From the NCBI GenBank assembly GCA_035571275.1, contig DATMKQ010000265.1, forward strand, positions 1 to 49,454: a DNA stretch of 49,454 nucleotides, in the 5' to 3' direction. Under the pieces are notes generated by a model. That model was given only the letters and a program-made list of their open reading frames with translations. It was not told where the DNA came from and made no database searches. The stretch comes from Trebonia sp035571275. GTDB taxonomy: Bacteria; Actinomycetota; Actinomycetes; Streptosporangiales; Streptosporangiaceae. Shown piece after piece: positions 40,393-48,096 of the stretch; position 1 is the first letter of the stretch, and the number at the start of each line of letters is the position of its first letter. The position numbers and the translations under genes were made by a program.

Positions 40393-40428
40393 GATCGGGT
40401 GATGCTGGTGTGACTGCCGTCCCTGTGG

Positions 40429-40938
40429 CTAGTACCAGATGTTGATGACGTAGGTCTCTCTGATGATCGAGGTGGCCGCGTTGGTGTGCAGCACCACCGT
40501 GTGGCCGGGGACGCTGTCCACGCTGAGCGTCGCGATGACGCAGGAGGCACCGCACACCAGCTTGGTGATCACCTTCGTGCTGATCGTGGTGCCGGCGTGC
40601 TGCGACCCGTCGCTGTAGGTGCCGATCCAGCTCATCCCCGAGCGATTGGCGTTCACGTTGAGCAGGGCGCTGAACACTTCGCTCGGCGTCTGGATGCCGC
40701 CGTTGGTCGAGATGTTGTCGAGGTCGATGCGCACTGGGTCGTTGGCGGCGGGAATCTTGAAGACCGCGTTCCCGCCAGGGGGCAGCGTGAAGACAAGGCG
40801 CTGATGGTCAATCCCGGTCACCGGAACCGAGGAAATTCCCGGGGTGTTGGTAACGGCGTAGGCGCCGCCGCCGGCGGCTGCCATCGCTGCCACGACCGCC
40901 CCCACCGCCAGCCCGCGCACATAGTGCTTCCTGTTCAT
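40429..40938 (-). CDS. Secreted protein of unknown function
   Basis: A 169-residue protein with a classical signal peptide (MNRKHYVRGLAVGAVVAAMA, cleavage probably near AYA-VTN). The mature part is beta-rich, with many Thr/Val/Asn residues and two cysteines (KLVCGASCVIAT) likely to form a disulfide. GGAGCGG precedes the ATG. I do not recognise a family. Confidence 0.65.
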   Translation of the reverse strand: MNRKHYVRGLAVGAVVAAMAAAGGGAYAVTNTPGISSVPVTGIDHQRLVFTLPPGGNAVFKIPAANDPVRIDLDNISTNGGIQTPSEVFSALLNVNANRSGMSWIGTYSDGSQHAGTTISTKVITKLVCGASCVIATLSVDSVPGHTVVLHTNAATSIIRETYVINIWY

Positions 40939-41028
40939 GGCACCCGCTCCTTTTTCGTGGTTGTCCCACGGGCTCAGAGGGCTGCCGTGCGCGCTGGATA
41001 CGCGGGTTAGGTAAAACTAGCCGAGCGG

Positions 41029-41277
41029 TCACGGCTCGTCGGTCACGTGGATGGCCGCGTCCTCGGCCCCCTCGTCGTGCGGCTCTTCCTCTTCCTCCTC
41101 CTCGGCCCGCGCTTGCCGCGGATGGAGGGCCACCCAGTCCGTCGCCGCTTCCGCGTCGTCATCATCGTCCTCGGCGATGACCAGGTCATCGGGCGGGTCC
41201 TCAATGTACTGCTCGTACTCGGCGACCTCGGATTCCTGCTCGTCGTCGCCCATGTCGTCTGGTCCTTGGTATGTCAT
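41029..41277 (-). CDS. Small highly acidic protein
   Basis: An 82-residue protein; ATG 41277 is 5 bases after GGAGG. Over a third of residues are Asp/Glu, with runs of five Asp and seven Glu and almost no hydrophobic core, so it should be disordered. Similar acidic tails can bind divalent metals or mimic DNA. It is 108 bp downstream of the zinc-free L31 gene on the same strand, past a possible terminator. Function unknown. Confidence 0.6.
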   Translation of the reverse strand: MTYQGPDDMGDDEQESEVAEYEQYIEDPPDDLVIAEDDDDDAEAATDWVALHPRQARAEEEEEEEPHDEGAEDAAIHVTDEP

Positions 41278-41343
41278 GCCAGCCTCCATTCGCGCCGGAA
41301 CAGGTGATACTTCAGTTAATCAGCGCAGCCTTGCTCGCTGTCC

Positions 41344-41362
41344 ACGGGAGGCCTGTTCCCGT
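41344..41362. terminator. Hairpin after the L31 gene
   Basis: ACGGGA-GGCCTGT-TCCCGT is a 6-bp stem with a 7-nt loop in the 108-bp gap after rpmE2. No T-tract follows. Confidence 0.35.
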
Positions 41363-41385
41363 CCGGAAGATGGTACGCGAGGTCG

Positions 41386-41643
41386 TCAGGCGCCCTTGGC
41401 GTCGTTGCCGTAACGGCGGCGGAACCTCTCCACCCGGCCGGCCGTGTCGAGGACGCGCGCCTGCCCGGTGTAGAACGGGTGGCTCGCCGACGAGATCTCG
41501 ACGTCGACGACAGGATAGGTGTTGCCGTCCTGCCAGGTGATGGTTCGCTCGCTGGTCGCGGTCGACCTGGTGAGGAAGGCGAAGTTCGCCGCGCGGTCGC
41601 GGAAAACGACCTGATGATAGTCCGGGTGGATGCCCTTCTTCAT
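41386..41643 (-). CDS. rpmE2: Ribosomal protein L31, type B (zinc-free)
   Basis: An 85-residue L31 of the long B type: MKKGIHPDYHQVVFRDRA, SASHPFYTGQ and RFRRRYG. It has no cysteines, so it needs no zinc, unlike the C+ paralogue. Such copies replace the zinc form when zinc is scarce. It begins 2 bases after the L33 stop, with the ribosome site GAGGAG inside the end of rpmG. Confidence 0.96.
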   Translation of the reverse strand: MKKGIHPDYHQVVFRDRAANFAFLTRSTATSERTITWQDGNTYPVVDVEISSASHPFYTGQARVLDTAGRVERFRRRYGNDAKGA

Positions 41644-41645
41644 AG

Positions 41646-41810
41646 TTACCGCTCCTCCTGGAACTTGACGTGGCGGCCGATCACTGGGTCGTACTTGCGG
41701 ACGACGAGACGGTCAGGATCGTTTCTCCGGCTCTTCCTGGTCACGTACATGTAGCCAGTCCCAGCGGTCGACCTCAGCTTGATGACGGGGCGAAGTGTGC
41801 TGCGACTCAT
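41646..41810 (-). CDS. rpmG: Ribosomal protein L33, zinc-free
   Basis: A 54-residue L33 (MSRSTLRPVIKLRSTAGTGY; ending GRHVKFQEER), decoded directly because it is below usual length cut-offs. The two CxxC pairs of zinc-type L33 are missing. It heads a two-gene transcript with rpmE2, and a Zur-like box lies 22 bp upstream. GAAG precedes the ATG. Confidence 0.94.
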   Translation of the reverse strand: MSRSTLRPVIKLRSTAGTGYMYVTRKSRRNDPDRLVVRKYDPVIGRHVKFQEER

Positions 41811-41832
41811 GTTCTTCACAACAACCCACTAA

Positions 41833-41847
41833 TGAAAATCATTCCCG
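41833..41847 (-). promoter_or_regulatory. Zur-like box upstream of rpmG-rpmE2
   Basis: On the plus strand TGAAAATCATTCCCG matches the actinobacterial Zur palindrome TGAAAATCATTTTCA in 12 of 15 positions, with one half-site complete. It lies just before the L33 gene, as for zinc-free ribosomal operons of Streptomyces and Mycobacterium. Zur with zinc would repress the pair. Confidence 0.75.
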
Positions 41848-41917
41848 ATAGTGGCCGGCGGGACTGGCCGGGTGGCAGACTCGTAATCCCGCGGTTCGTC
41901 GCACGATTGGATCGATC

Positions 41918-42763
41918 ATGGAGAACCCGCCCGTGCAGTTCCCCGCCTGGCCCGGCGACGCTGAGGTGGCGGTGGCCCTGACCTTTGACGTGGATGGCGA
42001 GGCTCCCTGGCTCAGCGGGGGCCCCGAGTACGCCCGCCGGCTGACCATGCTGTCGCAGGGCCGATTCGGGCCGGGCCGGGGCTTGAGCCGGATCCTCGGA
42101 CTGCTGGCTGAGCTGGAGGTCACGGCCACGTTCTATGTGCCCGGCCACACCGCCGACCAGCATCCAGGCGCCGTGGAGGCCATCCTGGCGGGCGGTCACG
42201 AGGTCGGCCACCACGGGTACCTGCACCGGGGCACTGATGGCTTGGACGCCGCGGCGCAGCGCGCCGAACTCGAGGAGGGGTTGACCGCGCTGGGCAAGCT
42301 GGGGGTTCGGCCGGACGGCTACCGGTCACCGGGCTGGGAGCTTACCCGGGAGACGCTGGACCTGCTGAGCGAGCTCGGTTTCCGCTACGACGCCAGCCTG
42401 ATGGCCGACGACCGGCCGTACTGGGTGACCAGCGGAAATGTGCCGCTGCTTGAATTGCCCGGCCACTGGAGCCTGTGCGACTGGCCTTACTTCGGCTGGA
42501 CCTCCTACCATGGCGGGCTGCTCGCCGACCCGGCCGCAGTCGAGCGGATCTGGCTGGGGGAGTTCGAGTCGGCCCGCCAGGACCGCCGGGCGGTGACCTA
42601 CACGATGCACCCGGAGGCCATCGGCCGCGGTTACCTGGTGCGGATGCTGGACCGTATGATCACCGGGATGGCCGGGCGGGGCCGCCCGTGGTTCGCCACG
42701 CACGCGCGGATCGCGGACCTGGCCGGCGCCGCCCCCATTGACTCGCCTGAGGGGAGCATGTGA
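41918..42763 (+). CDS. Polysaccharide deacetylase (NodB-fold) family protein
   Basis: A 281-residue NodB-domain enzyme: catalytic base/metal motif TFDVDGE, metal histidines HEVGHHGYLH and motif YRSPGW. Deacetylases of this cytoplasmic type (no signal peptide) include allantoinase-like PuuE and amide hydrolases, so the substrate may be a small amide and not a glycan. It is coupled to a thioesterase by a 4-bp overlap (GTGA). Confidence 0.85.
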   Translation: MENPPVQFPAWPGDAEVAVALTFDVDGEAPWLSGGPEYARRLTMLSQGRFGPGRGLSRILGLLAELEVTATFYVPGHTADQHPGAVEAILAGGHEVGHHGYLHRGTDGLDAAAQRAELEEGLTALGKLGVRPDGYRSPGWELTRETLDLLSELGFRYDASLMADDRPYWVTSGNVPLLELPGHWSLCDWPYFGWTSYHGGLLADPAAVERIWLGEFESARQDRRAVTYTMHPEAIGRGYLVRMLDRMITGMAGRGRPWFATHARIADLAGAAPIDSPEGSM

Positions 42764-43146
42764 GCGCTGTCTTTGAGCACCAGGTCAGCGTGCGGTGGCG
42801 GGACATGGACGCTCTCGGGCACGTCAACCACGCGGTGTTCCTGACCTACCTGGAGGAAGGCCGGGACGCCCTGTATGTGCGGGCGCTGGGCCGCGATCCG
42901 CACTATGTGGTAGCGCGGGTGGAGATCGACATGCGCGCCGAGGTCCGCTACACCGATCGGCAACTCCGGGTGCGAATCGAGGTGGAGCGGGTGGGCACGA
43001 CCAGCCTGACGACGCGGGAGACGATCCTCACGCCGGAGGGCGTGACCGCCGCCGAGGCGCGGGTCGTGACCGTGCTCTGGGACGCTGGTGCCCGCAAGCC
43101 GATGGCGTTCGCGGCGGACGAGCGGGCGCGGCTGGCCGCGTACTGA
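42760..43146 (+). CDS. Hotdog-fold acyl-CoA thioesterase
   Basis: A 128-residue 4HBT protein with the signature VRWRDMDALGHVNHAVFLTY (catalytic Asp in the DxxGHVNN-type motif). It hydrolyses an acyl-CoA in the cytoplasm; chain length is not readable. The GTG start overlaps the deacetylase stop. It converges with trpA 6 bp away. Confidence 0.9.
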   Translation: MSAVFEHQVSVRWRDMDALGHVNHAVFLTYLEEGRDALYVRALGRDPHYVVARVEIDMRAEVRYTDRQLRVRIEVERVGTTSLTTRETILTPEGVTAAEARVVTVLWDAGARKPMAFAADERARLAAY

Positions 43147-43152
43147 CATCGG

Positions 43153-43965
43153 TCATCGCCGACGGGCCGCAAGGCTGAGGTCGCCCGTGAGCGCGGCCAC
43201 GGCCACCACTCCTGTGGCCGCATCAGGTGCGTCGAGGATGGCCTTGACCAGTGCGGACGCGACGATCACGCCGTCGGCGAAGGCAGCCACCTGGGCCGCC
43301 TGCGCCGCGTTGGAGATCCCGATTCCAACGCAGACGGGGAGTTCGGTGGTTGCCTTGATGCGTCGCACCAGGGAGTGGGCGGCTGCACTGACACTCTCTC
43401 GGGTACCGGTGACTCCCATCAGCGATGAGGCGTAGATGAACCCTGTCCCCGCCGTGGTGAGTTCCCGCAGTCGCCTGTCGGTCGTGCTTGGCGCGGCCAC
43501 GAAGATAGTGGCGAGGCCATGCCTGGCCGCGCATTCGCGCCACCGCGCCGACTCCTGGACGGGCAGGTCGGGCAGGATGCAGCCCGCGCCGCCCGCCTCG
43601 GCCAGTTCGCCGCTGAAGCGCTCGGCGCCGTACTTGTCGATCGGGTTCCAGTACGACATGACCAGGACTGGCTTGCCGGTGGCCTGGTATGCCTCTCGCA
43701 CCGTACGGATGACGTCGGCGATCCGGACGCCGCCGCGCAGGGCGATGTCACCGGCGGCCTGGATGACCGGGCCGTCGAGTACCGGGTCGCTGTGCGGCAA
43801 GCCGACCTCGACGATGTCGGCTCCGCTGGTCAGCATCGCCTGGATCGCGGCGATGCCGTCGTTGACGGTCGGAAAGCCGGCCGTCATGCCCGTGATGAGC
43901 GCGGCCCGGTTCTCTTGCTTGGCCTGGGCCAGGGTGCCGGCCAGGAGCCGCATGTTTCCGCTCAC
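43153..43965 (-). CDS. trpA: Tryptophan synthase alpha subunit
   Basis: A 270-residue TIM barrel that cleaves indole-3-glycerol phosphate. The catalytic Glu and Asp are in DIVEVGLPHSDPVLDGP (usual PFSDP is PHSDP). The phosphate loop GIGISNAAQ and YASSLMGVTG are present. The GTG start overlaps the trpB stop by 4 bp. No other trp gene is in the window. Confidence 0.95.
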   Translation of the reverse strand: MSGNMRLLAGTLAQAKQENRAALITGMTAGFPTVNDGIAAIQAMLTSGADIVEVGLPHSDPVLDGPVIQAAGDIALRGGVRIADVIRTVREAYQATGKPVLVMSYWNPIDKYGAERFSGELAEAGGAGCILPDLPVQESARWRECAARHGLATIFVAAPSTTDRRLRELTTAGTGFIYASSLMGVTGTRESVSAAAHSLVRRIKATTELPVCVGIGISNAAQAAQVAAFADGVIVASALVKAILDAPDAATGVVAVAALTGDLSLAARRR

Positions 43966-45215
43966 TTCTGGACTCCTTCTGCCCTGGCCGGGCCGGCGTC
44001 CGGTTTGAAGTACCGGGCGGCGATGTCCATGTCTTTGTCGCCCCGGCCGGACAGGTTCACCAGGATCAGGCCGTCAGGTCCGAGTTCGGTGCCGACGTCG
44101 AGCGCGCCGGCGAGCGCGTGGGCGCTTTCTATCGCCGGGATGATGCCCTCGGACGACGCGAGCAACTGGAAGGCCCGCATCGCGGCGGCGTCGGTGACCG
44201 GCCGGTACTCGCCGCGGCCGGTGTCATGCAGGTAGGCGTGCTCCGGTCCGACGCCCGGGTAGTCGAGCCCGGCCGAGATCGACCAGGGCTCGGTGATCTG
44301 GCCTTCATCGTCTTGCAGCACGTAGGAGCGTGAGCCGTGCAGGATGCCGGGCTCGCCCGCCGACAGCGTCGCCGCGTGCATCCCGGTCGCCACACCGCGC
44401 CCGGCGGCCTCGCAGCCGATGAGGCGGACGCCCGTGTCCGGGACGAACGCGTGGAACAGGCCGATGGCGTTGGATCCCCCTCCGACGCACGCGATCGCGG
44501 CGTCGGGCAGCCGGCCGGTTCGCTCGAGGATCTGGCGGCGGGCCTCCACGCCGATGACGCGCTGGAAATCGCGGATCATGGCGGGGAAAGGATGGGGCCC
44601 GGCGGCGGTGCCGAAGATGTAGTGCGTGGTCTCGACGTTGGCGACCCAGTCCCGGAACGTCTCGTTGATGGCGTCTTTGAGGGTACGGGAGCCGGAGGTA
44701 ACCGGTATCACCGTCGCGCCGAGCATCTTCATCCTGGCCACGTTGACCGCCTGTCGGCGGATGTCGGTTTCCCCCATGTAGATGGTGCATTCCAGGCCGA
44801 ACAGCGCGCATGCCGTCGCGGTGGCCACCCCGTGCTGGCCTGCTCCGGTCTCCGCGATAACGCGGGGCTTGCCCATCCGCATGGTCAGCAGGGCCTGTCC
44901 GAGCACGTTGTTGATCTTGTGTGAGCCGGTGTGGTTGAGGTCCTCGCGTTTGAGGAACACCCGCGCGCCGCCGGCGTGCCCGGCGAATCGGGGGACATCG
45001 GTAAGCGGACTCGGACGGCCGGCGTAGTGGGCGAGCAGTTGCTCAAGCTCGGCGGCGAACCCAGGATCCGCCTTGGCCCGCTCGTACTCAAGGGCGACCT
45101 CATCCACGGCGGCGACCAGCGCCTCCGGAATGAACTTGCCGCCGAACGCGCCGAAGTATCCGTCCTCGTCAGGGGATTGGCCCGGCACCGCCGGGAAGAA
45201 GAATTTGCTGTCCAT
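43962..45215 (-). CDS. trpB: Tryptophan synthase beta subunit
   Basis: A 417-residue PLP enzyme joining indole and serine. PLP lysine is in HTGSHKINN; GAGQHGVATAT and the phosphate cup CVGGGSNAIG are present. This is the TrpB1 type, made to pair with TrpA. The start ATG 45215 (DSKFFFPAVPG) follows AGGAGC; the frame is open to 45299 but unsupported. trpB-trpA stand without trpC/E/D, so this is either a split pathway or a second copy. Confidence 0.95.
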   Translation of the reverse strand: MDSKFFFPAVPGQSPDEDGYFGAFGGKFIPEALVAAVDEVALEYERAKADPGFAAELEQLLAHYAGRPSPLTDVPRFAGHAGGARVFLKREDLNHTGSHKINNVLGQALLTMRMGKPRVIAETGAGQHGVATATACALFGLECTIYMGETDIRRQAVNVARMKMLGATVIPVTSGSRTLKDAINETFRDWVANVETTHYIFGTAAGPHPFPAMIRDFQRVIGVEARRQILERTGRLPDAAIACVGGGSNAIGLFHAFVPDTGVRLIGCEAAGRGVATGMHAATLSAGEPGILHGSRSYVLQDDEGQITEPWSISAGLDYPGVGPEHAYLHDTGRGEYRPVTDAAAMRAFQLLASSEGIIPAIESAHALAGALDVGTELGPDGLILVNLSGRGDKDMDIAARYFKPDAGPARAEGVQK

Positions 45216-45531
45216 CGCACATGCGCTCCTGGCACGGGACACGCCCGGCCTTAGATAGCGGGAAAGGAAGTGTGAGTACGCCCCGCCGTTCCGAATCACG
45301 GGAAAGAACGACGGACGAGAGAAGAGCGATCTCGCTCAGATACCTCGCACGGCACGGGAGGCGCCGGACCAGCGCATCCCGTTTACCTGACCAGCCTCAG
45401 CCCCAAGCACATACCGCACCTTGCGGCCGAGCACACGCCGCGCGGGCGCCCGGCAACCGCGCGGGCGGCACCCAGGAGCAAGGCGTACGGCGATAGGCAC
45501 AGCAGGATGCTACCCCACTGGAGGCGGAGGG
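45216..45531. other. Leader/promoter region upstream of trpBA
   Basis: This 316-bp gap has no clear gene. GAGCGA-TC-TCGCTC (45324-45337) is a 6-bp palindrome, followed on the minus strand by a pyrimidine run. A tiny minus-strand frame MRWSGASRAVRGI has only one Trp codon, so a classical trp attenuator is not supported. Confidence 0.35.
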
Positions 45532-46206
45532 CTAGGGCGGGCTCACGTAGCCGGCGAGAACGGAGTCGTCGCGACCGGCGTCGGCCCGAACCTGGCCGGT
45601 CCCGGTCTCGACGACAGAGAAACCGGTCCGGTCGCCATCCCCGTTCACGACATCCGGCCCCCGCTGACCGGGCGCGTCGTCGGTGACGATCGCCACGTGC
45701 GCAGCCGACGGATCTGCCCCGAGGATGAGGCCATAGACCGCCACGTCTCCCGGCACAGCCACGTATCCGCTCGTCGCCGGGTGCCATTCTCCGTTGGCGA
45801 CGCCCCACTCGTAAAAGCTGACGGCGGCGCCGTTGATCTGTCCCGGGTCGTAGCCGTAGCCGAACCGCACACCGGCCTGCTGCCAGGCCCAGGCGGCGAA
45901 GTCGGCGCACCACTGCTCGGCCCGCTCACCGCTTGGGCAGTCCGCCGTGCCGGCGTCCCAGTGGGCGCTGAACTTGTTGCAGTAGGAGCCGGAGGGTTCG
46001 GTGCTGTACCCGACCTGGCTCTTGGCGATGGCCACGATGCGCTGGGAAAGGCTCAAGCCGGCCAGGGCGGCCTCGCTCGGGGGTGGGTAGGAGTCAGCGT
46101 GCCCGAGCACCCTGGGCAGGGTCGCTACCAGGATGATCACGACCGCGCTGGCCCCGAGGATGAGCCCGGCCCGGCGCCGTGTCTGGCTTGGCTCGCACGG
46201 CCGCAC
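45532..46206 (-). CDS. CHAP-domain protein, membrane-anchored
   Basis: From GTG 46206 the product is 224 residues; GTG 46254 would overlap the next gene. One transmembrane helix (GLILGASAVVIILVATLP) leads to an extracytoplasmic CHAP amidase/peptidase domain: catalytic Cys in EQWCADFAAWAWQQAGV and His in AAHVAIVTDD, with the fold-typical GDVAVYG. It probably trims peptidoglycan. It ends AGYVSPP. No clear ribosome site helps the start. Confidence 0.75.
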   Translation of the reverse strand: MRPCEPSQTRRRAGLILGASAVVIILVATLPRVLGHADSYPPPSEAALAGLSLSQRIVAIAKSQVGYSTEPSGSYCNKFSAHWDAGTADCPSGERAEQWCADFAAWAWQQAGVRFGYGYDPGQINGAAVSFYEWGVANGEWHPATSGYVAVPGDVAVYGLILGADPSAAHVAIVTDDAPGQRGPDVVNGDGDRTGFSVVETGTGQVRADAGRDDSVLAGYVSPP

Positions 46207-46226
46207 GGTGCTGGTCTCGATGGCAG

Positions 46227-46421
46227 CTAGTTGCTTGGCTGCGGCGTGTTGCACTGAATATGCGGGTCTACGCCCGTGTAGTTGAGCGGGCCGGCCAGGA
46301 TCGTTGCCCCGATCGTCCCGGCTCTGCTGCAGTCGAGGTGATCCGTGTAATCGCCGCGCTGTGCCGCGGCGATAACTCCGATGATCAGCCAGATGGCAAG
46401 AAGTGCCGATCCGAAATGCAT
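46227..46421 (-). CDS. Small membrane protein
   Basis: A 64-residue protein; ATG 46421 is 5 bases after GGAGG. One hydrophobic helix (FGSALLAIWLIIGVIAAAQR) is followed by a conserved-looking tail with Cys49/Cys58 (LDCSRAGTIGATILAGPLNY, GVDPHIQCNTPQPSN). I recall similar small proteins across actinobacteria, with unknown function. It precedes the CHAP gene by 20 bp. Confidence 0.75.
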   Translation of the reverse strand: MHFGSALLAIWLIIGVIAAAQRGDYTDHLDCSRAGTIGATILAGPLNYTGVDPHIQCNTPQPSN

Positions 46422-46541
46422 CTGCGCCTCCGTGAGCAACACCATAGAAAACAGATGCGGAGATACCTGATAACGAGCGTAAAGCCCGCGCGATGATCCG
46501 CATCTGCGAGGAAGGGTACCCGCCAGCGACGCCAATGCCCG

Positions 46542-46557
46542 TTCCAGAATTCTGGAA
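46542..46557. promoter_or_regulatory. 16-bp perfect palindrome before the esterase gene
   Basis: TTCCAGAATTCTGGAA is fully self-complementary. It lies 49 bp before the esterase start and 120 bp before the divergent small gene, a normal operator position. No bound regulator can be named. Confidence 0.6.
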
Positions 46558-46606
46558 GATTGAATGTGGTGTTATCAAGTGGGCATGCGGGAAGGAGCGA
46601 GCAATC

Positions 46607-47257
46607 ATGTCCTCCATCGCGGGAGAGCTTGTCACCGAGACGTTCGGCTACGACGGTGGTCGCCAGGTCACGGTGTACGTCCCGCCGGGTCCGCCCGAGG
46701 CAGTCGTGTTCGCTGGTGACGGTCAGCTGATTTCGCAGTGGGGAGGGGCCCTCGAGGCGGCCGGCGTGCCGTCCACGATGATCGTCGGTGTACACCGGCT
46801 GGCCGATGAGATGCTGCGCCTGCACGAGTACTCACCGGGCTTCGACCCGGACCGGTTCGCCGCGCACGAGAAGTTCTTCGTCGACGATGTGCGCCGATGG
46901 GTGCGATCGCGCTTCGGCGTCGCGCTGCCCGCCGCACGCACCGCGGTGTTCGCCGTCTCGGCCGGGGGCGAGCTGGCGCTGGCCATCGGGCTGCGGCACC
47001 CGGACGTCTACGGTGTGGTCTTCTGCGCGTCGCCCGGTGGGGGTTACCGACCGCCTGCCGTAATGCCGAGCCCACTTCCGCGCGCGTACCTCGTCGCCGG
47101 CACACTGGAGCCGTTTTTCCTCGAGAACGCGACCCGGTGGGCGGACGCTTTGCGCGCTGCCGGCGCGGACGTCGTAATGACTGAGCGGGTCGGATCGCAT
47201 GGCGGCCCGTTTTGGCGCGAGGAATTCCCGCTGATGGTGGCGTGGGCGTTTGCATGA
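46607..47257 (+). CDS. Alpha/beta-hydrolase esterase (EstD/enterochelin-esterase-like)
   Basis: A 216-residue protein; ATG 46607 lies 9 bases after GGAAGGAG. The nucleophile Ser is in FAVSAGGEL, the His in VGSHGGPFW, with DVYGVVFCASPGGGY as the following strand. It resembles the putative-esterase (Fes/EstD) group acting on small esters. No signal peptide. It converges with the SDR gene 26 bp away. Confidence 0.8.
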   Translation: MSSIAGELVTETFGYDGGRQVTVYVPPGPPEAVVFAGDGQLISQWGGALEAAGVPSTMIVGVHRLADEMLRLHEYSPGFDPDRFAAHEKFFVDDVRRWVRSRFGVALPAARTAVFAVSAGGELALAIGLRHPDVYGVVFCASPGGGYRPPAVMPSPLPRAYLVAGTLEPFFLENATRWADALRAAGADVVMTERVGSHGGPFWREEFPLMVAWAFA

Positions 47258-47283
47258 TGGCACGGCCTGCGAACTACCGGCGA

Positions 47284-48096
47284 TCAGTCGAGGCTGAGCC
47301 GGGCGACGGCCCGGGCGAGCGCTGGGGACAAGCGGGTGAGCAGGCGGCCGACCCTGGCCTCGACGGTGATGGGAACCAGGGGCCGGCCGCGCCGGACCGC
47401 TTCCACGATGTGCTCGGCGACCTTCTCCGGCGGGTAACCGCGCCGGGCGACCTGGCGCGTGGCCCGGTCCCGCCTCGTGTCCAGCTCCTTGCCGGCCAGG
47501 CCGGAGAACGTGGCGGTGCGGGTGATGTTGGTGTGTACGAACCCAGGGCAGATCACGCTGACGCGTATCCCCGATCGCGCGAGTTCGGCGCGCAGGCAGT
47601 CCGAGGCCATCAGCACGGCCGCCTTGCTGGTCGCGTACGCCGCCAGGTTCTTGGACGGCAGGTAGGCGGCGGCCGATGCGACGTTGACGATGTGGCCGCC
47701 GGCGCGGCGCTGCGCCATCGCGGGGCCGAACGCCCGGCAGCCGTGGATGACTCCCCACAGGTTCACGTCGAGCACGCGCCGCCACTCCGCCTCGGTGGTG
47801 GCGAGGAAGGTCCCGACGTGCCCGACGCCCGCGTTGTTGACGAGGATGTCCGGGACCCCGACCTCGGCGGCGAACGCCTCCATCGCCTGGCTGTCGGCGA
47901 CGTCGACCTGGTGGGCCTCGCTGGCGGGGCCGAGCAGGCTGGCGAGTTCGGCGGTGCGCCGCGCGGCGTCCAGGTCGACGTCGCACACGACCACGCGCGC
48001 GCCGCGCCCCGCGAACGCCAGCGCGGTCGCCCGGCCGATCCCGCTGCCGCCGCCGGTGATCACGGCCACCCGCCCGGCGAACGACGGGGCGTTCAC
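47284..48096 (-). CDS. Short-chain dehydrogenase/reductase
   Basis: A 270-residue classical SDR: cofactor loop TGGGSGIG, NNAG, and catalytic Ser-Tyr-Lys (VASAAAYLPSKNLAAYATSK). The Asp after strand 2 (VVVCDVD) suggests NAD(H). GTG 48096 overlaps the stop of the upstream hydrolase (GTGA); the longer frame to 48807 is out-of-frame hydrolase sequence. It is the last gene of a coupled operon. Confidence 0.92.
   Translation of the reverse strand: MNAPSFAGRVAVITGGGSGIGRATALAFAGRGARVVVCDVDLDAARRTAELASLLGPASEAHQVDVADSQAMEAFAAEVGVPDILVNNAGVGHVGTFLATTEAEWRRVLDVNLWGVIHGCRAFGPAMAQRRAGGHIVNVASAAAYLPSKNLAAYATSKAAVLMASDCLRAELARSGIRVSVICPGFVHTNITRTATFSGLAGKELDTRRDRATRQVARRGYPPEKVAEHIVEAVRRGRPLVPITVEARVGRLLTRLSPALARAVARLSLD

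Noticed and set aside
45216..45420. Classical trp attenuator or T-box before trpB
   Set aside because: The only tiny leader frame has a single Trp codon and no T-box sequence is visible.
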